A stretch of 32,983 nucleotides of DNA from an uncultured Clostridia bacterium (lineage in GTDB: Bacteria > Bacillota > Clostridia > Christensenellales > Borkfalkiaceae). Location: the NCBI GenBank assembly GCA_904419945.1, contig CAJFTM010000014.1, forward strand, positions 1 through 32,983, in the 5' to 3' direction. This document shows positions 16,076 to 25,653 of the stretch, in pieces (within the stretch, counting starts at the first letter, position 1; every line of letters begins with the position of its first letter). The translations under genes were made by a program, and so were the position numbers. The notes beneath the pieces were generated by a model. That model was given only the letters and a program-made list of their open reading frames with translations, ran no database searches and was not told the origin of the DNA.

Positions 16076-18458
16076 CGTTCCCCTCCCTGATCACCGCGAG
16101 CTCTTTAAGCGCGCGCGTATATGCGATGTATTTTTCCTGTTTGGTCATATTTTTGTCCGCCACGGCGACGCAGGTAAACTCCAGCCCCTTCGACTCGTAG
16201 ACGGTCATCAAATTGATCTTCTTTTTCGAGAGCCTGCCCGTATCGCCGAGCACATTGTAGCTCTTGCGGCGGTAACGTTCGATCTCCGATTCCGGGACGA
16301 TGACCGCTTTCAGGCCCTTCTTCTCCCGGAAGAACGCGCTGATGCCGCGTACGCCGATGCGCGAGACCTCCGGCCCGTCAAAGCCGATCGGCTGCATGGC
16401 GATGCCGAGTTCGCTGGCAACATAGTCGACGATCTGATTCGTATTGCGGTAATTCTGTTCCAGCGTGTAATATTCGCCCGTATTGACTTTAGACCAATCG
16501 GACAGCCCGCGGAAACGGGTGATATTCTGGGCAAGATCGCCGTAAATATTGAAGACTGCATCCGGATTGAGCAGCCGCAGAAGGCGGTACTCGTTGACGG
16601 AGATATCCTGTCCCTCGTCGATGAATACGAGCCCGAAACGGGGGCCGGGCCGCGCGCCGAGCAATGCGAGGATCAGACAGATGGAATAGGCATCGCTGCG
16701 CACCAGCCCTTTGCCGACCCCGCAGCGATTTTTCGCGCGGCGGACCGTTTCGCGATAGAACAGGCGGGCGAGCTCGACGCGGGTCCCGCACTTGCCCAAC
16801 TTGACAAAATAATCGTTGCCCCGCAGAGTCTCAAAAAACTCACAGAAACCGGTAAAACGCTCTTCGATCTGCGCGATGCACGCGCGCATCTCCTCGATCT
16901 CCCGCAGCAGTTCACCGCGATGGGCGATGCGGTCGGCATACGTCTCCACTTCTTTGTCCCCGCGCACGAGCTTATAGCGGCGCAGATCCGTGATCTCCTT
17001 AGAGACCGTATCGTGCAGCCGGGCGAGATCTTCATCCGCTGCCTGCGCGACGCGCGCGTGCATATGGGCGATGTGCGTCCCCGCCCGATAAAAAGAGAGG
17101 AGCAGCCCGTAAAAGGCGCTGTAATTGCGGACGCGCTCGCCGTGCAGGCCGGTCGTGAGAAATTCTTCGGCGGCGGTGACCTCATTCATCAGGCCGCGAT
17201 AGGGCTTTGTGTAATACAAACCGCCCTCCGGCTTCTCTTTGATTTCACCGAGAACGGCCCGCCGAACGCGCACGCTCGCATTTTTCAGGCGGCCGAACAG
17301 TTCGAGCTGGGCGCGGCAGTCAGCTGCGATGCGCCCGACAATGTCTGCACATTCCTCGCTCAAAAACATGCCGAGGATCCCGTCGTAAATCTTCGCCAGA
17401 CGAGATTCGGTGTCCGCATAAAATTTTTCCGAATATATATAGCTGAGATAGGCGGGCGGCTCCTTGACCGACGCATCGATCTTGCCCGCGATATCCACCC
17501 CTTCGCTCTGCAAGAGCTGCAAAAAGTACTCGTCGATCTTTCGCGTCTTGATCTTTTCCAGCTCGAGCACCTGCGAGAGCTCGTCGATAAAAGCGTTAAA
17601 GGAGTCGCTCGGGGTAATGACGAGCACATCGGATGGCTTGAGGTCCTCGTTGTTGTACATGAGAAAACTCAGCCGATGCAGCATGATCATCGTTTTGCCG
17701 CTGCCCGCACAGCCCTGTAAAACGAAGCTCGCTCGCTCCGGCTTGGTGATGATCTCGTACTGCTTTTCCTGAATGGTCTCGATGATGTCGGAGATCTCTT
17801 CCTGCTCCTTGCGCGCACGCAGGATCTCCTTGAGGTAGGGATCGAAGATGATCTCCTCGTCCCGCCCGGCGATCTCCTCCTTTGTCAGGTATTCGCGCAG
17901 GCTCAGATATTCGTTTTTAAAATCCAAAAATTTTCCGTTTTTGGTACGGAGAGCGCGGCGCAGGATCTGTTTATAATGATACTCGTTGATGGAGAATACG
18001 ATTTGGCTCTTCTGATAATATTTCCTCGCAAGGGGCGCCCGCCAGTCGACGATCTCCAAATTCAGATCCCCCTTTTTGCCGATATAGTAGCTGTTATACC
18101 CCTCCTTATCGTCCACAAGATCCATCCGCGCAAAATACGGCTCCACAAAAAAGCCCTTATATCCTTCGATCTGTGCCCGCCAAGCGCGGATCTCGGCATT
18201 GCGCGCAATGATCGTGCGGTAATTTTCCGCCGAAAAATCCCCTGTACGCAGCGAGGCGATCTCCTCCTGCGCCCCCTTGATCTTGAGTTTGAAATTGTTG
18301 ATATAGCAAAGTTTGAGCAGCGTCATCACGGCGCGCACCCGCTTATCTTCATACGCGCGCTGTTTATCCTCATCCAATAGATCCAGATAAAATTGTTTGT
18401 CCGGCTCTTTATGACTCTTGATAAAGTCGCGAAGCTGCCCGATCGTCATTTCAGCCAT
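16065..18458 (-). CDS. HelD-like superfamily 1 (UvrD/Rep-type) ATPase
   Basis: The 797-residue protein resembles HelD, a UvrD-like ATPase that removes RNA polymerase from DNA and recycles it. The HelD-typical block PYFARMDLVDDKEGYNSYYI, then GKKGDLNLEIVDWRAPLA, lies near residues 105-150. Walker A GCAGSGKT is at about 248, with the segment LHRLSFLMYNN after it; Walker B is VFIDEGQDIS at about 612; LEQNYRNTNQIVDYV, VYESKGLEFTCV and YIAYTRALKELAVI are the later helicase motifs. The N-terminus is shorter in coiled coil than in Bacillus HelD, so the subclass is uncertain. Start ATG 18458 has AAGGTGG five bases upstream. An extended -10 promoter lies about 55 bp before it. It is the first gene of the run that continues through the HAD gene and the large helicase. 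Confidence 0.82.
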   Translation of the reverse strand: MAEMTIGQLRDFIKSHKEPDKQFYLDLLDEDKQRAYEDKRVRAVMTLLKLCYINNFKLKIKGAQEEIASLRTGDFSAENYRTIIARNAEIRAWRAQIEGYKGFFVEPYFARMDLVDDKEGYNSYYIGKKGDLNLEIVDWRAPLARKYYQKSQIVFSINEYHYKQILRRALRTKNGKFLDFKNEYLSLREYLTKEEIAGRDEEIIFDPYLKEILRARKEQEEISDIIETIQEKQYEIITKPERASFVLQGCAGSGKTMIMLHRLSFLMYNNEDLKPSDVLVITPSDSFNAFIDELSQVLELEKIKTRKIDEYFLQLLQSEGVDIAGKIDASVKEPPAYLSYIYSEKFYADTESRLAKIYDGILGMFLSEECADIVGRIAADCRAQLELFGRLKNASVRVRRAVLGEIKEKPEGGLYYTKPYRGLMNEVTAAEEFLTTGLHGERVRNYSAFYGLLLSFYRAGTHIAHMHARVAQAADEDLARLHDTVSKEITDLRRYKLVRGDKEVETYADRIAHRGELLREIEEMRACIAQIEERFTGFCEFFETLRGNDYFVKLGKCGTRVELARLFYRETVRRAKNRCGVGKGLVRSDAYSICLILALLGARPGPRFGLVFIDEGQDISVNEYRLLRLLNPDAVFNIYGDLAQNITRFRGLSDWSKVNTGEYYTLEQNYRNTNQIVDYVASELGIAMQPIGFDGPEVSRIGVRGISAFFREKKGLKAVIVPESEIERYRRKSYNVLGDTGRLSKKKINLMTVYESKGLEFTCVAVADKNMTKQEKYIAYTRALKELAVIREGNGAE

Positions 18459-18511
18459 TTTCCACCTTATTCATTTTTCCGTTTCGGCCATAGGTAAAAA
18501 GCCATCAACTA

Positions 18512-18540
18512 AGTATAACATATTCTCCCGAAAAAAGAAA
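18512..18540 (-). promoter_or_regulatory. Promoter for the HelD-like gene
   Basis: On the minus strand TGTTATACT is an extended -10 (TATACT at 18512-18517). A weak TTTCTT lies 17 bp upstream, next to the terminator of the previous gene. Confidence 0.55.
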
Positions 18541-18573
18541 TACCTTTGCAAAAATTTGCAAAGGTATTTTTAA
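18538..18573. terminator. Bidirectional intrinsic terminator after the P-loop kinase gene
   Basis: A perfect 13-bp stem (18540-18552 with 18555-18567, ATACCTTTGCAAA and its complement) has a 2-nt loop. The minus-strand exit reads TTTCTTTTTT and the plus-strand exit TTTTTA. It lies 21 bp past the stop of the kinase gene. Confidence 0.8.
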
Positions 18574-18593
18574 ATCAAATTTTATGGGCACTT

Positions 18594-19091
18594 TCACGGC
18601 CGCCGCAAATGTTCAATATAGAGATCCGACTCTGCACGATCGTGAAACACGGTAATCGCCCGCCCCTCTCGGAAACGTTGCAAACATTTCTCGATGCGCG
18701 GCTTTTGCGAAAAAGGAAAATCTTCGATCCAGCGACGAAACTCATCGTCCAATGAATCCTCGAGCCACGGAAGATCTTCTCGCGGGCGACCGAGACGTGC
18801 GCGAACACCTTCGAAACAGACCCCGACCGGTATATCCAAATAGAAAACGGCGTCGCAAACGGAAAGCCTCTGCTCAAACGTGCGCAGATAATTTCCGTCT
18901 ATGATCCAATGCTCTTCCCGCAAGATCTCCCGCAGCCGCCCGTCAAACTCTTCTTCCGAGGCGGTCGTACGATCGGGTCTGTGCCAAAGAAGATCCAAAT
19001 AGTACAGCGGAAGCCCCGTAACGGCGCTCAATTTCCGTGCGAAAACGCTTTTCCCTGCGCCGGGACAGCCAACTACTAAAACGCGCTGCAT
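18594..19091 (-). CDS. P-loop kinase of the FlaR/adenylate-kinase-like family
   Basis: This 165-residue protein starts MQRVLVVGCPGAGKSVFARK, with a Walker A (GCPGAGKS) at residues 8-15. It continues with LPLYYLDLLWHRP, the conserved stretch EEHWIIDGNYLRTFEQRL and a lid-like region EGVRARLGRPREDLPW. These are typical of small P-loop NTPases annotated as topology modulation protein FlaR or adenylate-kinase-like; the true substrate of the family is poorly known. Cytosolic, single gene. Start ATG 19091 has GGAGG about 13 bases upstream, longer than usual. A following terminator closes the transcript. Nothing in the sequence ties it to its neighbours. Confidence 0.8.
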   Translation of the reverse strand: MQRVLVVGCPGAGKSVFARKLSAVTGLPLYYLDLLWHRPDRTTASEEEFDGRLREILREEHWIIDGNYLRTFEQRLSVCDAVFYLDIPVGVCFEGVRARLGRPREDLPWLEDSLDDEFRRWIEDFPFSQKPRIEKCLQRFREGRAITVFHDRAESDLYIEHLRRP

Positions 19092-19223
19092 AAATTGATC
19101 TTATCCTCCAAGATGGCTCTATAATCTAAATGCTTTTCCCTGAGAAATCCGATGCCGTTTGATCTTCCCTGATACCCATTATCCTTCCCCTCTAACGGTT
19201 GCTGTCCTCCGTCTGAACCGATT

Positions 19224-19581
19224 TTATCTTTCCGTTACAACCGTAAGCAGAACCAAATCGGCATCCCCTGTATTCATAATACTATGTTTAGACCCTCTTT
19301 TACAAATATGACAAGTTCCGGGTGTAAGTATTTCTTCTTGCCCGTCACAAATTGCCGTCCCTGTACCTGATAGAACATAATTAATATCATCACTCGTTTC
19401 GTGTGTATGCAAACCAATAGAACTCCCTGCTAGAACTCCCTGCGTGCATTGTGCAGAAAATGACTTTGCCCTGTGTGTCCATACACATTTTCACTGTCAT
19501 CATACCTGTCCCATTATTCATTCCCGGCACAACGACTTCTTTCATTTTATTGAAGTCCAGCAGTATATTTTTTCCTCCCAA
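19224..19581 (-). pseudogene. Cupin-domain protein disrupted by a 13-bp tandem duplication
   Basis: Two overlapping short frames together encode one small cupin. The N-terminal frame starts at TTG 19581 (TAAGGA seven bases upstream) and reads KMKEVVVPGMNNGTGMM and MHAGSS; the C-terminal frame reads HTHETSDDINYVLSGTGTAI and ends VVTER at 19224. Between them the 13-bp unit TAGAACTCCCTGC is present twice, head to tail and without a mismatch (19418-19430, 19431-19443, plus strand). Removing one copy gives a single 114-residue frame, MHAGSSIGLHTHET across the junction, which is the metal-binding cupin motif G(X)5HXH. The gene is thus frameshifted very recently or switches on and off by slippage. 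The cupin family binds metal and has many roles (isomerases, dioxygenases, binding proteins); function unknown. The region is AT-richer than its surroundings. Confidence 0.85.
19418..19443. repeat. Perfect 13-bp tandem duplication inside the cupin gene
   Basis: Two adjacent identical copies of TAGAACTCCCTGC. The repeat length is not a multiple of three, so it shifts the cupin reading frame. Confidence 0.95.
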
Positions 19582-19754
19582 TGGCGATTCCTTATTCTTT
19601 TAACAATCGCAGATCACAAACAAGCGCGTAATGTCATTTACAATATTTTCGTATAAAGAGCAGCGGCGGCGTTTGCGTTCTTTGCCCGGCAATTTCCGCC
19701 GCCTGCGCCGAAGCACAAGCCTGTTTGACCCGCTCATAGCCGGCAGCGAATGGG

Positions 19755-19791
19755 AAAACCCGCAAGCTCTTTGAAAAAAGAACCTGCGGGT
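19755..19791 (-). terminator. Intrinsic terminator after the stand-alone guaA gene
   Basis: On the minus strand ACCCGCA and TGCGGGT form a stem followed by TTTTCCC, nine bases after the guaA-type stop codon. The loop is long and partly paired (TCTTTTTTCAAAGA). The 19600-19750 stretch holds nothing else I can support. Confidence 0.65.
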
Positions 19792-19799
19792 CGAACATA

Positions 19800-20780
19800 T
19801 TATTCCCACTCGATGGTGCCGCAGGGCTTAGGCGTAAGATCATACAAGACGCGGTTAACGCCAGGCACCTCTTTCGTGATGCGATCGGTAATGTGTTCTA
19901 AAAGAGAGAAGGGCACATCCTCGACCGTTGCCGTCATCGCATCCTTTGTATTGACCGCTCGAAGTATGACGGGATACTCGAACGTGCGCTTGCCGCCCTT
20001 GACTCCGACAGACTTAAAATCGGGCACGACGGTAAAATACTGCCAAACTTTTCCAGATAGTCCGTTTTTTGCGAACTCTTCGCGCAGGATAGCATCTGAC
20101 TCGCGCACGCATTCCAAGCGCTCGCGCGTGATCGCCCCGAGACAGCGCACCCCCAATCCGGGGCCGGGGAACGGCTGACGATAGACCATTTCATCGGGCA
20201 AACCGAGCGCCTTGCCGACGACACGGACTTCGTCTTTGAACAGGAACTTTAAAGGTTCGACCAGTTCAAATTGCAGATCTTCGGGTAAACCGCCTACATT
20301 GTGATGCGCTTTGACGGGACCGCTCTCCAAAATATCCGGATAGATGGTACCCTGGGCCAAAAACTCGATCCCGTTTAGCTTGCGCGCCTCTTCCTCGAAT
20401 ACGCGAATGAATTCTGCTCCGATGATCTTGCGCTTCTTTTCCGGTTCGGCAACGCCTGCAAGCTTATCGAGAAAACGATCGACCGCATCGACATAGATAA
20501 GGTTGGCATTCATCTGGTGACGGAATACCTCGACGACCTGTTCCGGCTCACCCTTGCGCAGCAAACCGTGGTTGACATGCACGCAGACGAGATTTTGCCC
20601 GATCGCGCGAATGAGAAGTGCGGCGACGACGGACGAATCGACCCCTCCCGACAATGCGAGCAGCACCTTCTTATTTCCGACCTGATTTTGAACGGCCGCA
20701 ACCTGTTCGGCGATGAACGCTTGCGCCTGTTCCGGCGTCTCGATGCGCGCCATGTTTTCCGGGCGCTTGTTGCTTTCCAT
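19800..20780 (-). CDS. Stand-alone GMP synthetase ATP-pyrophosphatase subunit (no amidotransferase domain)
   Basis: The 326-residue product is the C-terminal half of GuaA only: the PP-loop SGGVDSS (residues 44-50), the conserved block [56 protein letters not shown], and the dimerisation end [15 protein letters not shown]. Every motif needed to adenylate XMP and accept ammonia appears intact. The class I glutamine amidotransferase domain is absent, as in archaeal GuaAb subunits. Start ATG 20780 is preceded by AAAGGAGG; the open frame further upstream is non-coding. It lies immediately after a full-length guaA but has its own promoter and is separated by a terminator. It may use free ammonia, borrow the amidotransferase of its neighbour, or work on another nucleotide. 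Sequence divergence shows it is not a recent duplicate. Confidence 0.88.
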   Translation of the reverse strand: MESNKRPENMARIETPEQAQAFIAEQVAAVQNQVGNKKVLLALSGGVDSSVVAALLIRAIGQNLVCVHVNHGLLRKGEPEQVVEVFRHQMNANLIYVDAVDRFLDKLAGVAEPEKKRKIIGAEFIRVFEEEARKLNGIEFLAQGTIYPDILESGPVKAHHNVGGLPEDLQFELVEPLKFLFKDEVRVVGKALGLPDEMVYRQPFPGPGLGVRCLGAITRERLECVRESDAILREEFAKNGLSGKVWQYFTVVPDFKSVGVKGGKRTFEYPVILRAVNTKDAMTATVEDVPFSLLEHITDRITKEVPGVNRVLYDLTPKPCGTIEWE

Positions 20781-20838
20781 AAACAGCTTCCTCCTTTGAC
20801 CGCGCCCGCCAAACGATGTGCGGGCTATCTTTGAAGAC

Positions 20839-20867
20839 AGTATACCATATTTCCCCAAAAAAGAAAA
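20839..20867 (-). promoter_or_regulatory. Promoter for the stand-alone guaA gene
   Basis: On the minus strand TATACT (20839-20844) lies 17 bp after TTTTCT, within the U-tract of the preceding terminator. The -35 is weak. Confidence 0.5.
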
Positions 20868-20894
20868 CCCCTTTCCGAAAAATTTCGGAAAGGG
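20856..20894 (-). terminator. Intrinsic terminator after full-length guaA
   Basis: A perfect 12-bp stem (CCCTTTCCGAAA at 20869-20880 with 20883-20894) is followed on the minus strand by GGTTTTCTTTTTT, about 30 bp past the guaA stop. Confidence 0.85.
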
Positions 20895-20926
20895 ACTGAA
20901 AATCGTAAAAAAAGCAATCCAACCCA

Positions 20927-22459
20927 TCACTCCCATTCGATGGTTGCCGGGGGTTTGGAGGTGATATCGTAGACGATGCGGTTAGCGTGCTCGACTTCGT
21001 TGATGATGCGGCTGGAGATCGTCTCCAACACATCATACGGAATGCGCGCCCAATCGGCCGTCATGGCGTCTACACTGGTGACCGCACGGATCGCAATGAC
21101 CGGCTCATATGTACGCGCGTCGCCCATTACGCCGACCGTATATGTCGAAGTGATGACCACAAAATACTGCCAGATGTCGCGGGAAAGGCCGGCTCTGGCG
21201 ATCTCTTCGCGCAGAATGTAGTCGGCATCGCGCAGCGTCTGCAACTTTTCCTCGGTCACTTCGCCCATGATGCGGATCGCGAGGCCGGGGCCGGGAAAAG
21301 GCTGTCGCCACACGACGGAATCGGGCAAACCGAGCTCGGTACCCACTTTGCGGACCTCGTCCTTAAACAGATCGCGCAGAGGCTCGATGATCTCCTTGAA
21401 ATCGACGACAGAGGGAAGGCCGCCCACGTTGTGATGGCTTTTGATGACTGCCGAAGAACCCTTGCCGCTCTCGACCACGTCGGGATAAATAGTTCCCTGC
21501 ACGAGGTAGTCGACCGCGCCGATCTTTTTTGCCTCCGCTTCAAATACTTTGATGAATTCCTCGCCGATGATCTTGCGCTTCCTCTCCGGATCAGAGACGC
21601 CGGCAAGCTTTTTGAGAAAAAGTTCGCGCGCGTCCGCCTTGATCAGGTTCATGCCCAATCCGTCGCGGAATACGGAAACGACCTCTTCCGCCTCCCCTTT
21701 GCGCAGCAGACCGTGATCGACGAAGACGCAAATCAAATTGTCGCCCGCGGCACGGTGCACGAGCGCTGCGGCGACGGCGCTGTCTACGCCGCCGCTCATC
21801 GCGCACAACACCTTTTTGCCGGCAAGTTTTGCTTTGAGCAACTCGACCTGTTCGGTGACAAAGCCGGACATCGTCCAGTCTCCCTTTGCCCCGCAGACGG
21901 AGTACAGGAAATTGTGAAGGATCTTGTCCCCTTCCATGGTATGATGCACTTCGGCGTGGAACTGAATGCCGTATATTTTACGAGACACATCCTCAAAAGC
22001 GGCGGCCGGGCAGGTCTTTGTCGTTGCAGTGACGGTAAAACCGGCGGGGACACGGCTGACATAGTCGGTATGGCTCATCCAACAGATATTCTGCGGCTGC
22101 ATCCCCGCAAAGAGGGCGCTGCCGCCATAAGAAATATCGCTCTTGCCGTACTCGCGCGTTTCGGCATGGGTGACGTCGCCGCCCAGATCATACGCGATGA
22201 GCTGGCAGCCGTAACAGATGCCGAGGATGGGAATGCCCAGCTGGTAAATGCGGGGGTCCACATCGGGAGCGCCGTCCGCATAGACGCTGTTCGGCCCGCC
22301 TGTAAAGATGATGCCGATGGGGGCATATTCGCGAATGCGCTCGATGCCGATATCGTACGGGAGGAGATCGCAATAGACCCCCTGCTCGCGCACGCGACGC
22401 GCGATCAGCTGATTGTATTGTCCGCCAAAATCGAGGACGAGAACTTTTTCGTGTCGCAT
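20927..22459 (-). CDS. guaA: GMP synthase (glutamine-hydrolysing)
   Basis: The full-length 510-residue enzyme converts XMP to GMP using ATP and glutamine. The N-terminal class I glutamine amidotransferase domain begins [19 protein letters not shown] and has the catalytic triad Cys82 (GICYGCQ), His168 and Glu170 (FHAEV; HPEV is more usual). The ATP-pyrophosphatase domain has SGGVDSA at residues 222-228, and the C-terminal dimerisation domain ends [13 protein letters not shown]. Start ATG 22459 has GGAGAG upstream and fits the conserved N-terminus; an earlier ATG is 12 codons upstream. It follows guaB by 70 bp across a hairpin (22493-22522). Purine control by the hairpin is possible, but no riboswitch is visible. 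Confidence 0.96.
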   Translation of the reverse strand: MRHEKVLVLDFGGQYNQLIARRVREQGVYCDLLPYDIGIERIREYAPIGIIFTGGPNSVYADGAPDVDPRIYQLGIPILGICYGCQLIAYDLGGDVTHAETREYGKSDISYGGSALFAGMQPQNICWMSHTDYVSRVPAGFTVTATTKTCPAAAFEDVSRKIYGIQFHAEVHHTMEGDKILHNFLYSVCGAKGDWTMSGFVTEQVELLKAKLAGKKVLCAMSGGVDSAVAAALVHRAAGDNLICVFVDHGLLRKGEAEEVVSVFRDGLGMNLIKADARELFLKKLAGVSDPERKRKIIGEEFIKVFEAEAKKIGAVDYLVQGTIYPDVVESGKGSSAVIKSHHNVGGLPSVVDFKEIIEPLRDLFKDEVRKVGTELGLPDSVVWRQPFPGPGLAIRIMGEVTEEKLQTLRDADYILREEIARAGLSRDIWQYFVVITSTYTVGVMGDARTYEPVIAIRAVTSVDAMTADWARIPYDVLETISSRIINEVEHANRIVYDITSKPPATIEWE

Positions 22460-22487
22460 ATATCTCTCCGATATGTAAAATTTGCTT

Positions 22488-22522
22488 TGCAACAAGAAAG
22501 CACCGCATCGTTGCGGTGCTTT
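22488..22522 (-). terminator. Hairpin between guaB and guaA (terminator or attenuator)
   Basis: AAAGCACCGCA (22497-22507) and TGCGGTGCTTT (22512-22522) form an 11-bp stem with a 4-nt loop, followed on the minus strand by TTTCTTGTT. The T-tract is interrupted, so partial read-through into guaA is likely. Confidence 0.65.
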
Positions 22523-22529
22523 CCGCCTC

Positions 22530-24002
<1,473 letters not shown>

Positions 24003-24011
24003 TCAAATTTT

Positions 24012-24041
24012 TCTATACGATAAAATGGAAAACTTCTTCAA
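24012..24041 (-). promoter_or_regulatory. Promoter for guaB
   Basis: On the minus strand TTGAAG (24036-24041), an 18-bp spacer and TATAGA (24012-24017) lie 25 bp upstream of the guaB start. The leader is too short for a riboswitch. Confidence 0.55.
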
Positions 24042-24076
24042 TGGCGGGCAACAAAACGATCCCCCCTATGCCCGCA

Positions 24077-24100
24077 AGAAAAAGAAGGCCGCGCCCGGCC
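24077..24100 (-). terminator. Short intrinsic terminator after the 24102 gene
   Basis: On the minus strand GGCCG and CGGCC form a short GC stem followed by TTCTTTTTCTT, one base past the stop codon. Confidence 0.5.
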
Positions 24101-24101
24101 G

Positions 24102-24731
24102 TCAGGCAGCCTCGCGCAGCATATCTTTAAATTCTTTCAGATCCTCGTGCAGATCCTCGTCAAAAGCGTTCCCTTCCGCGCTCAACTCGTCCAAGCGGGA
24201 AAGAATTTGTCCGCAACAGGCGGCATCCTCCGCTTCGATCGCTGCGCCGGCGACGTACGTCACCGCATCGGCATCGTCAAAACTTGCGCCGATCGACTCA
24301 AACGCCGTGTCCAATGCGGCCTGGGTTTCACCGCTGCGGTACTGCGACTCTGCCGTGATGCCCGCAAAAAACTGATCTGCCGTACCGAGCAGCCCGCCCA
24401 GAGAACCGGTAAAATCCGTTTCCGCATCGCGCTGCGCACAGTATTCGTCGTAGCCCGCATCCATGCGCAAAATGATGCCGTACTCGGCGACGTCCTCATA
24501 ATGCTCGGCCTCATAACTGCGGCTGACCGCATCGGCGAGGTCGGAAATATCGCCGGATTTTTCGTATTGAGCGACACTGTAATAAGCGCATGCGCCCGTC
24601 ATCCCCAGCGAATCCGTCAAAGCGACCATCACGGAGGGCACGAACAGGCTGAAGATGCCGAAGAGCACCAGCGCCAAAACGATGATACAGGCGAAAGTGA
24701 TCGCCGCTGTCTTTGCAATCAGTTTACCCAA
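24102..24731 (-). CDS. Single-pass membrane protein with helical extracytoplasmic domain, unknown function
   Basis: I do not recognise a named family. From TTG 24731 the product is 209 residues: GKLIAKTAAITFACIIVLAL and LFGIFSLF form one transmembrane segment near the N-terminus, followed by an acidic, Ala-rich helical domain (segments YYSVAQYEKSGDISDLADAV, EAEHYEDVAEYGIILRMDAG, and LHEDLKEFKDMLREA at the end) that may be TPR-like. An ATG at 24809 would add 26 residues with three cysteines, but the promoter predicts a transcription start around 24820, leaving no room for a ribosome binding site before it. The TTG start with a weak GGGG site is therefore preferred; it is not certain. Divergent from the lipoprotein gene. 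Confidence 0.6.
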   Translation of the reverse strand: MGKLIAKTAAITFACIIVLALVLFGIFSLFVPSVMVALTDSLGMTGACAYYSVAQYEKSGDISDLADAVSRSYEAEHYEDVAEYGIILRMDAGYDEYCAQRDAETDFTGSLGGLLGTADQFFAGITAESQYRSGETQAALDTAFESIGASFDDADAVTYVAGAAIEAEDAACCGQILSRLDELSAEGNAFDEDLHEDLKEFKDMLREAA

Positions 24732-24827
24732 ATCGATACCCCGTAAAAGATCAGGCGCGCATTGCCGGCACGATCCGTTTTCACACCGATAGCGGCGGGA
24801 CGCGCGCATTGTTTTTGGATTTTGACT

Positions 24828-24856
24828 ATTTTAACATACAGCAGAAAAAAAATCAA
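24828..24856 (-). promoter_or_regulatory. Strong sigma-A promoter for the 24102-24731 gene
   Basis: On the minus strand TTGATT (24851-24856), a 17-bp spacer and TAAAAT (24828-24833). It lies in the 130-bp region shared with the divergent lipoprotein gene. Confidence 0.75.
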
Positions 24857-24939
24857 CCGTTTGGGGAAAAATATCATTTTCTGCCGCCGAAAAAAATACA
24901 TTAATGACTGTAAAACCGCAAATTGCAGGGAGGGACCCC

Positions 24940-25605
24940 ATGAAAAAGATCGCCTGTATCCTGCTCGCACTGGCGGCATGCATCCTGCCCGCCGGCTGCG
25001 CAGCAACGCCCGATTTGACAGAATATGTCTCTGAATACCGCAGCAGCATCTACGAAGGAACGGAGGGAGGCTATACCGTTTTTGCCTCCTTTACCCGCCG
25101 CGAATATCCTTACCGAGCCGACGGGAACGTGGGCGAAATGCAGGAGCTGTTCGAGATCGCTCTGACAGCCCCGGACAATACGCGCGTCTACCACATCGAG
25201 TATACCGTCGCCGGAGAGACGCACTCGGCCGACCTTGCCTTTGACAGCGTGCGCCTTGCGCACACAGCTTCCCTCTCCATGCCGGAACCGACGGAAGAGA
25301 GCATCACTTTCACCGTGCGCGACGCGGAGGATACAGACGTACAGCCGCTCGCCATCGAAGCCGCCTGTCTGCGCCCGCAGGGCGCCCTCAACCTACCAGA
25401 TCTGCTCGACCGGGTACGCACGGCGGAAGAAGAGCGGTTTTCTGCGTTGTCTTCCGGGCACAGCTTTGCGGGGGAACTGTACGTCCGCCTGCTCTGCGAA
25501 AACGGCGCAAGCTATTATTATATCGGCCTGACCGACCGATCGGGGCACACCTATTCGATGCTGGCCGACGCCGGAACCGGCGAGATCGTAGCGACGCGCG
25601 AATGA
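24940..25605 (+). CDS. Secreted lipoprotein, unknown function
   Basis: A 221-residue protein starts at ATG 24940 with GGGAGGG upstream. MKKIACILLALAACILPAGC is a lipoprotein signal peptide with lipobox LPAGC, so the mature protein would begin at Cys20 and be lipid-anchored on the outer face of the membrane. The mature part has an immunoglobulin-like central region (HIEYTVAGETHSADLAFDSV, then PTEESITFTV) and a C-terminal segment YYYIGLTDRSGHTYSMLADA followed by GTGEIVATRE, which resembles the end of PepSY/YpeB-type domains (D-x-x-TGEI). Function not known. It is one of only two plus-strand genes in the window and divergent from the membrane protein gene. Its promoter is not clear. Confidence 0.75.
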   Translation: MKKIACILLALAACILPAGCAATPDLTEYVSEYRSSIYEGTEGGYTVFASFTRREYPYRADGNVGEMQELFEIALTAPDNTRVYHIEYTVAGETHSADLAFDSVRLAHTASLSMPEPTEESITFTVRDAEDTDVQPLAIEAACLRPQGALNLPDLLDRVRTAEEERFSALSSGHSFAGELYVRLLCENGASYYYIGLTDRSGHTYSMLADAGTGEIVATRE

Positions 25606-25629
25606 CCCGCAGGCAGAAAAGCCCGTTCT

Positions 25630-25652
25630 TACGCCTCACATAGTACTCTGTT
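25630..25652 (-). repeat. Copy A of an intergenic repeat (AGTACTATG element)
   Basis: On the minus strand the sequence AGTACTATGTGAGGCGTAAG begins just after the hemW stop. It matches copies at 26780-26800 and 31595-31619 at AGTACTATG and at the RTAAR that follows. Confidence 0.6.
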
Positions 25653-25653
25653 T

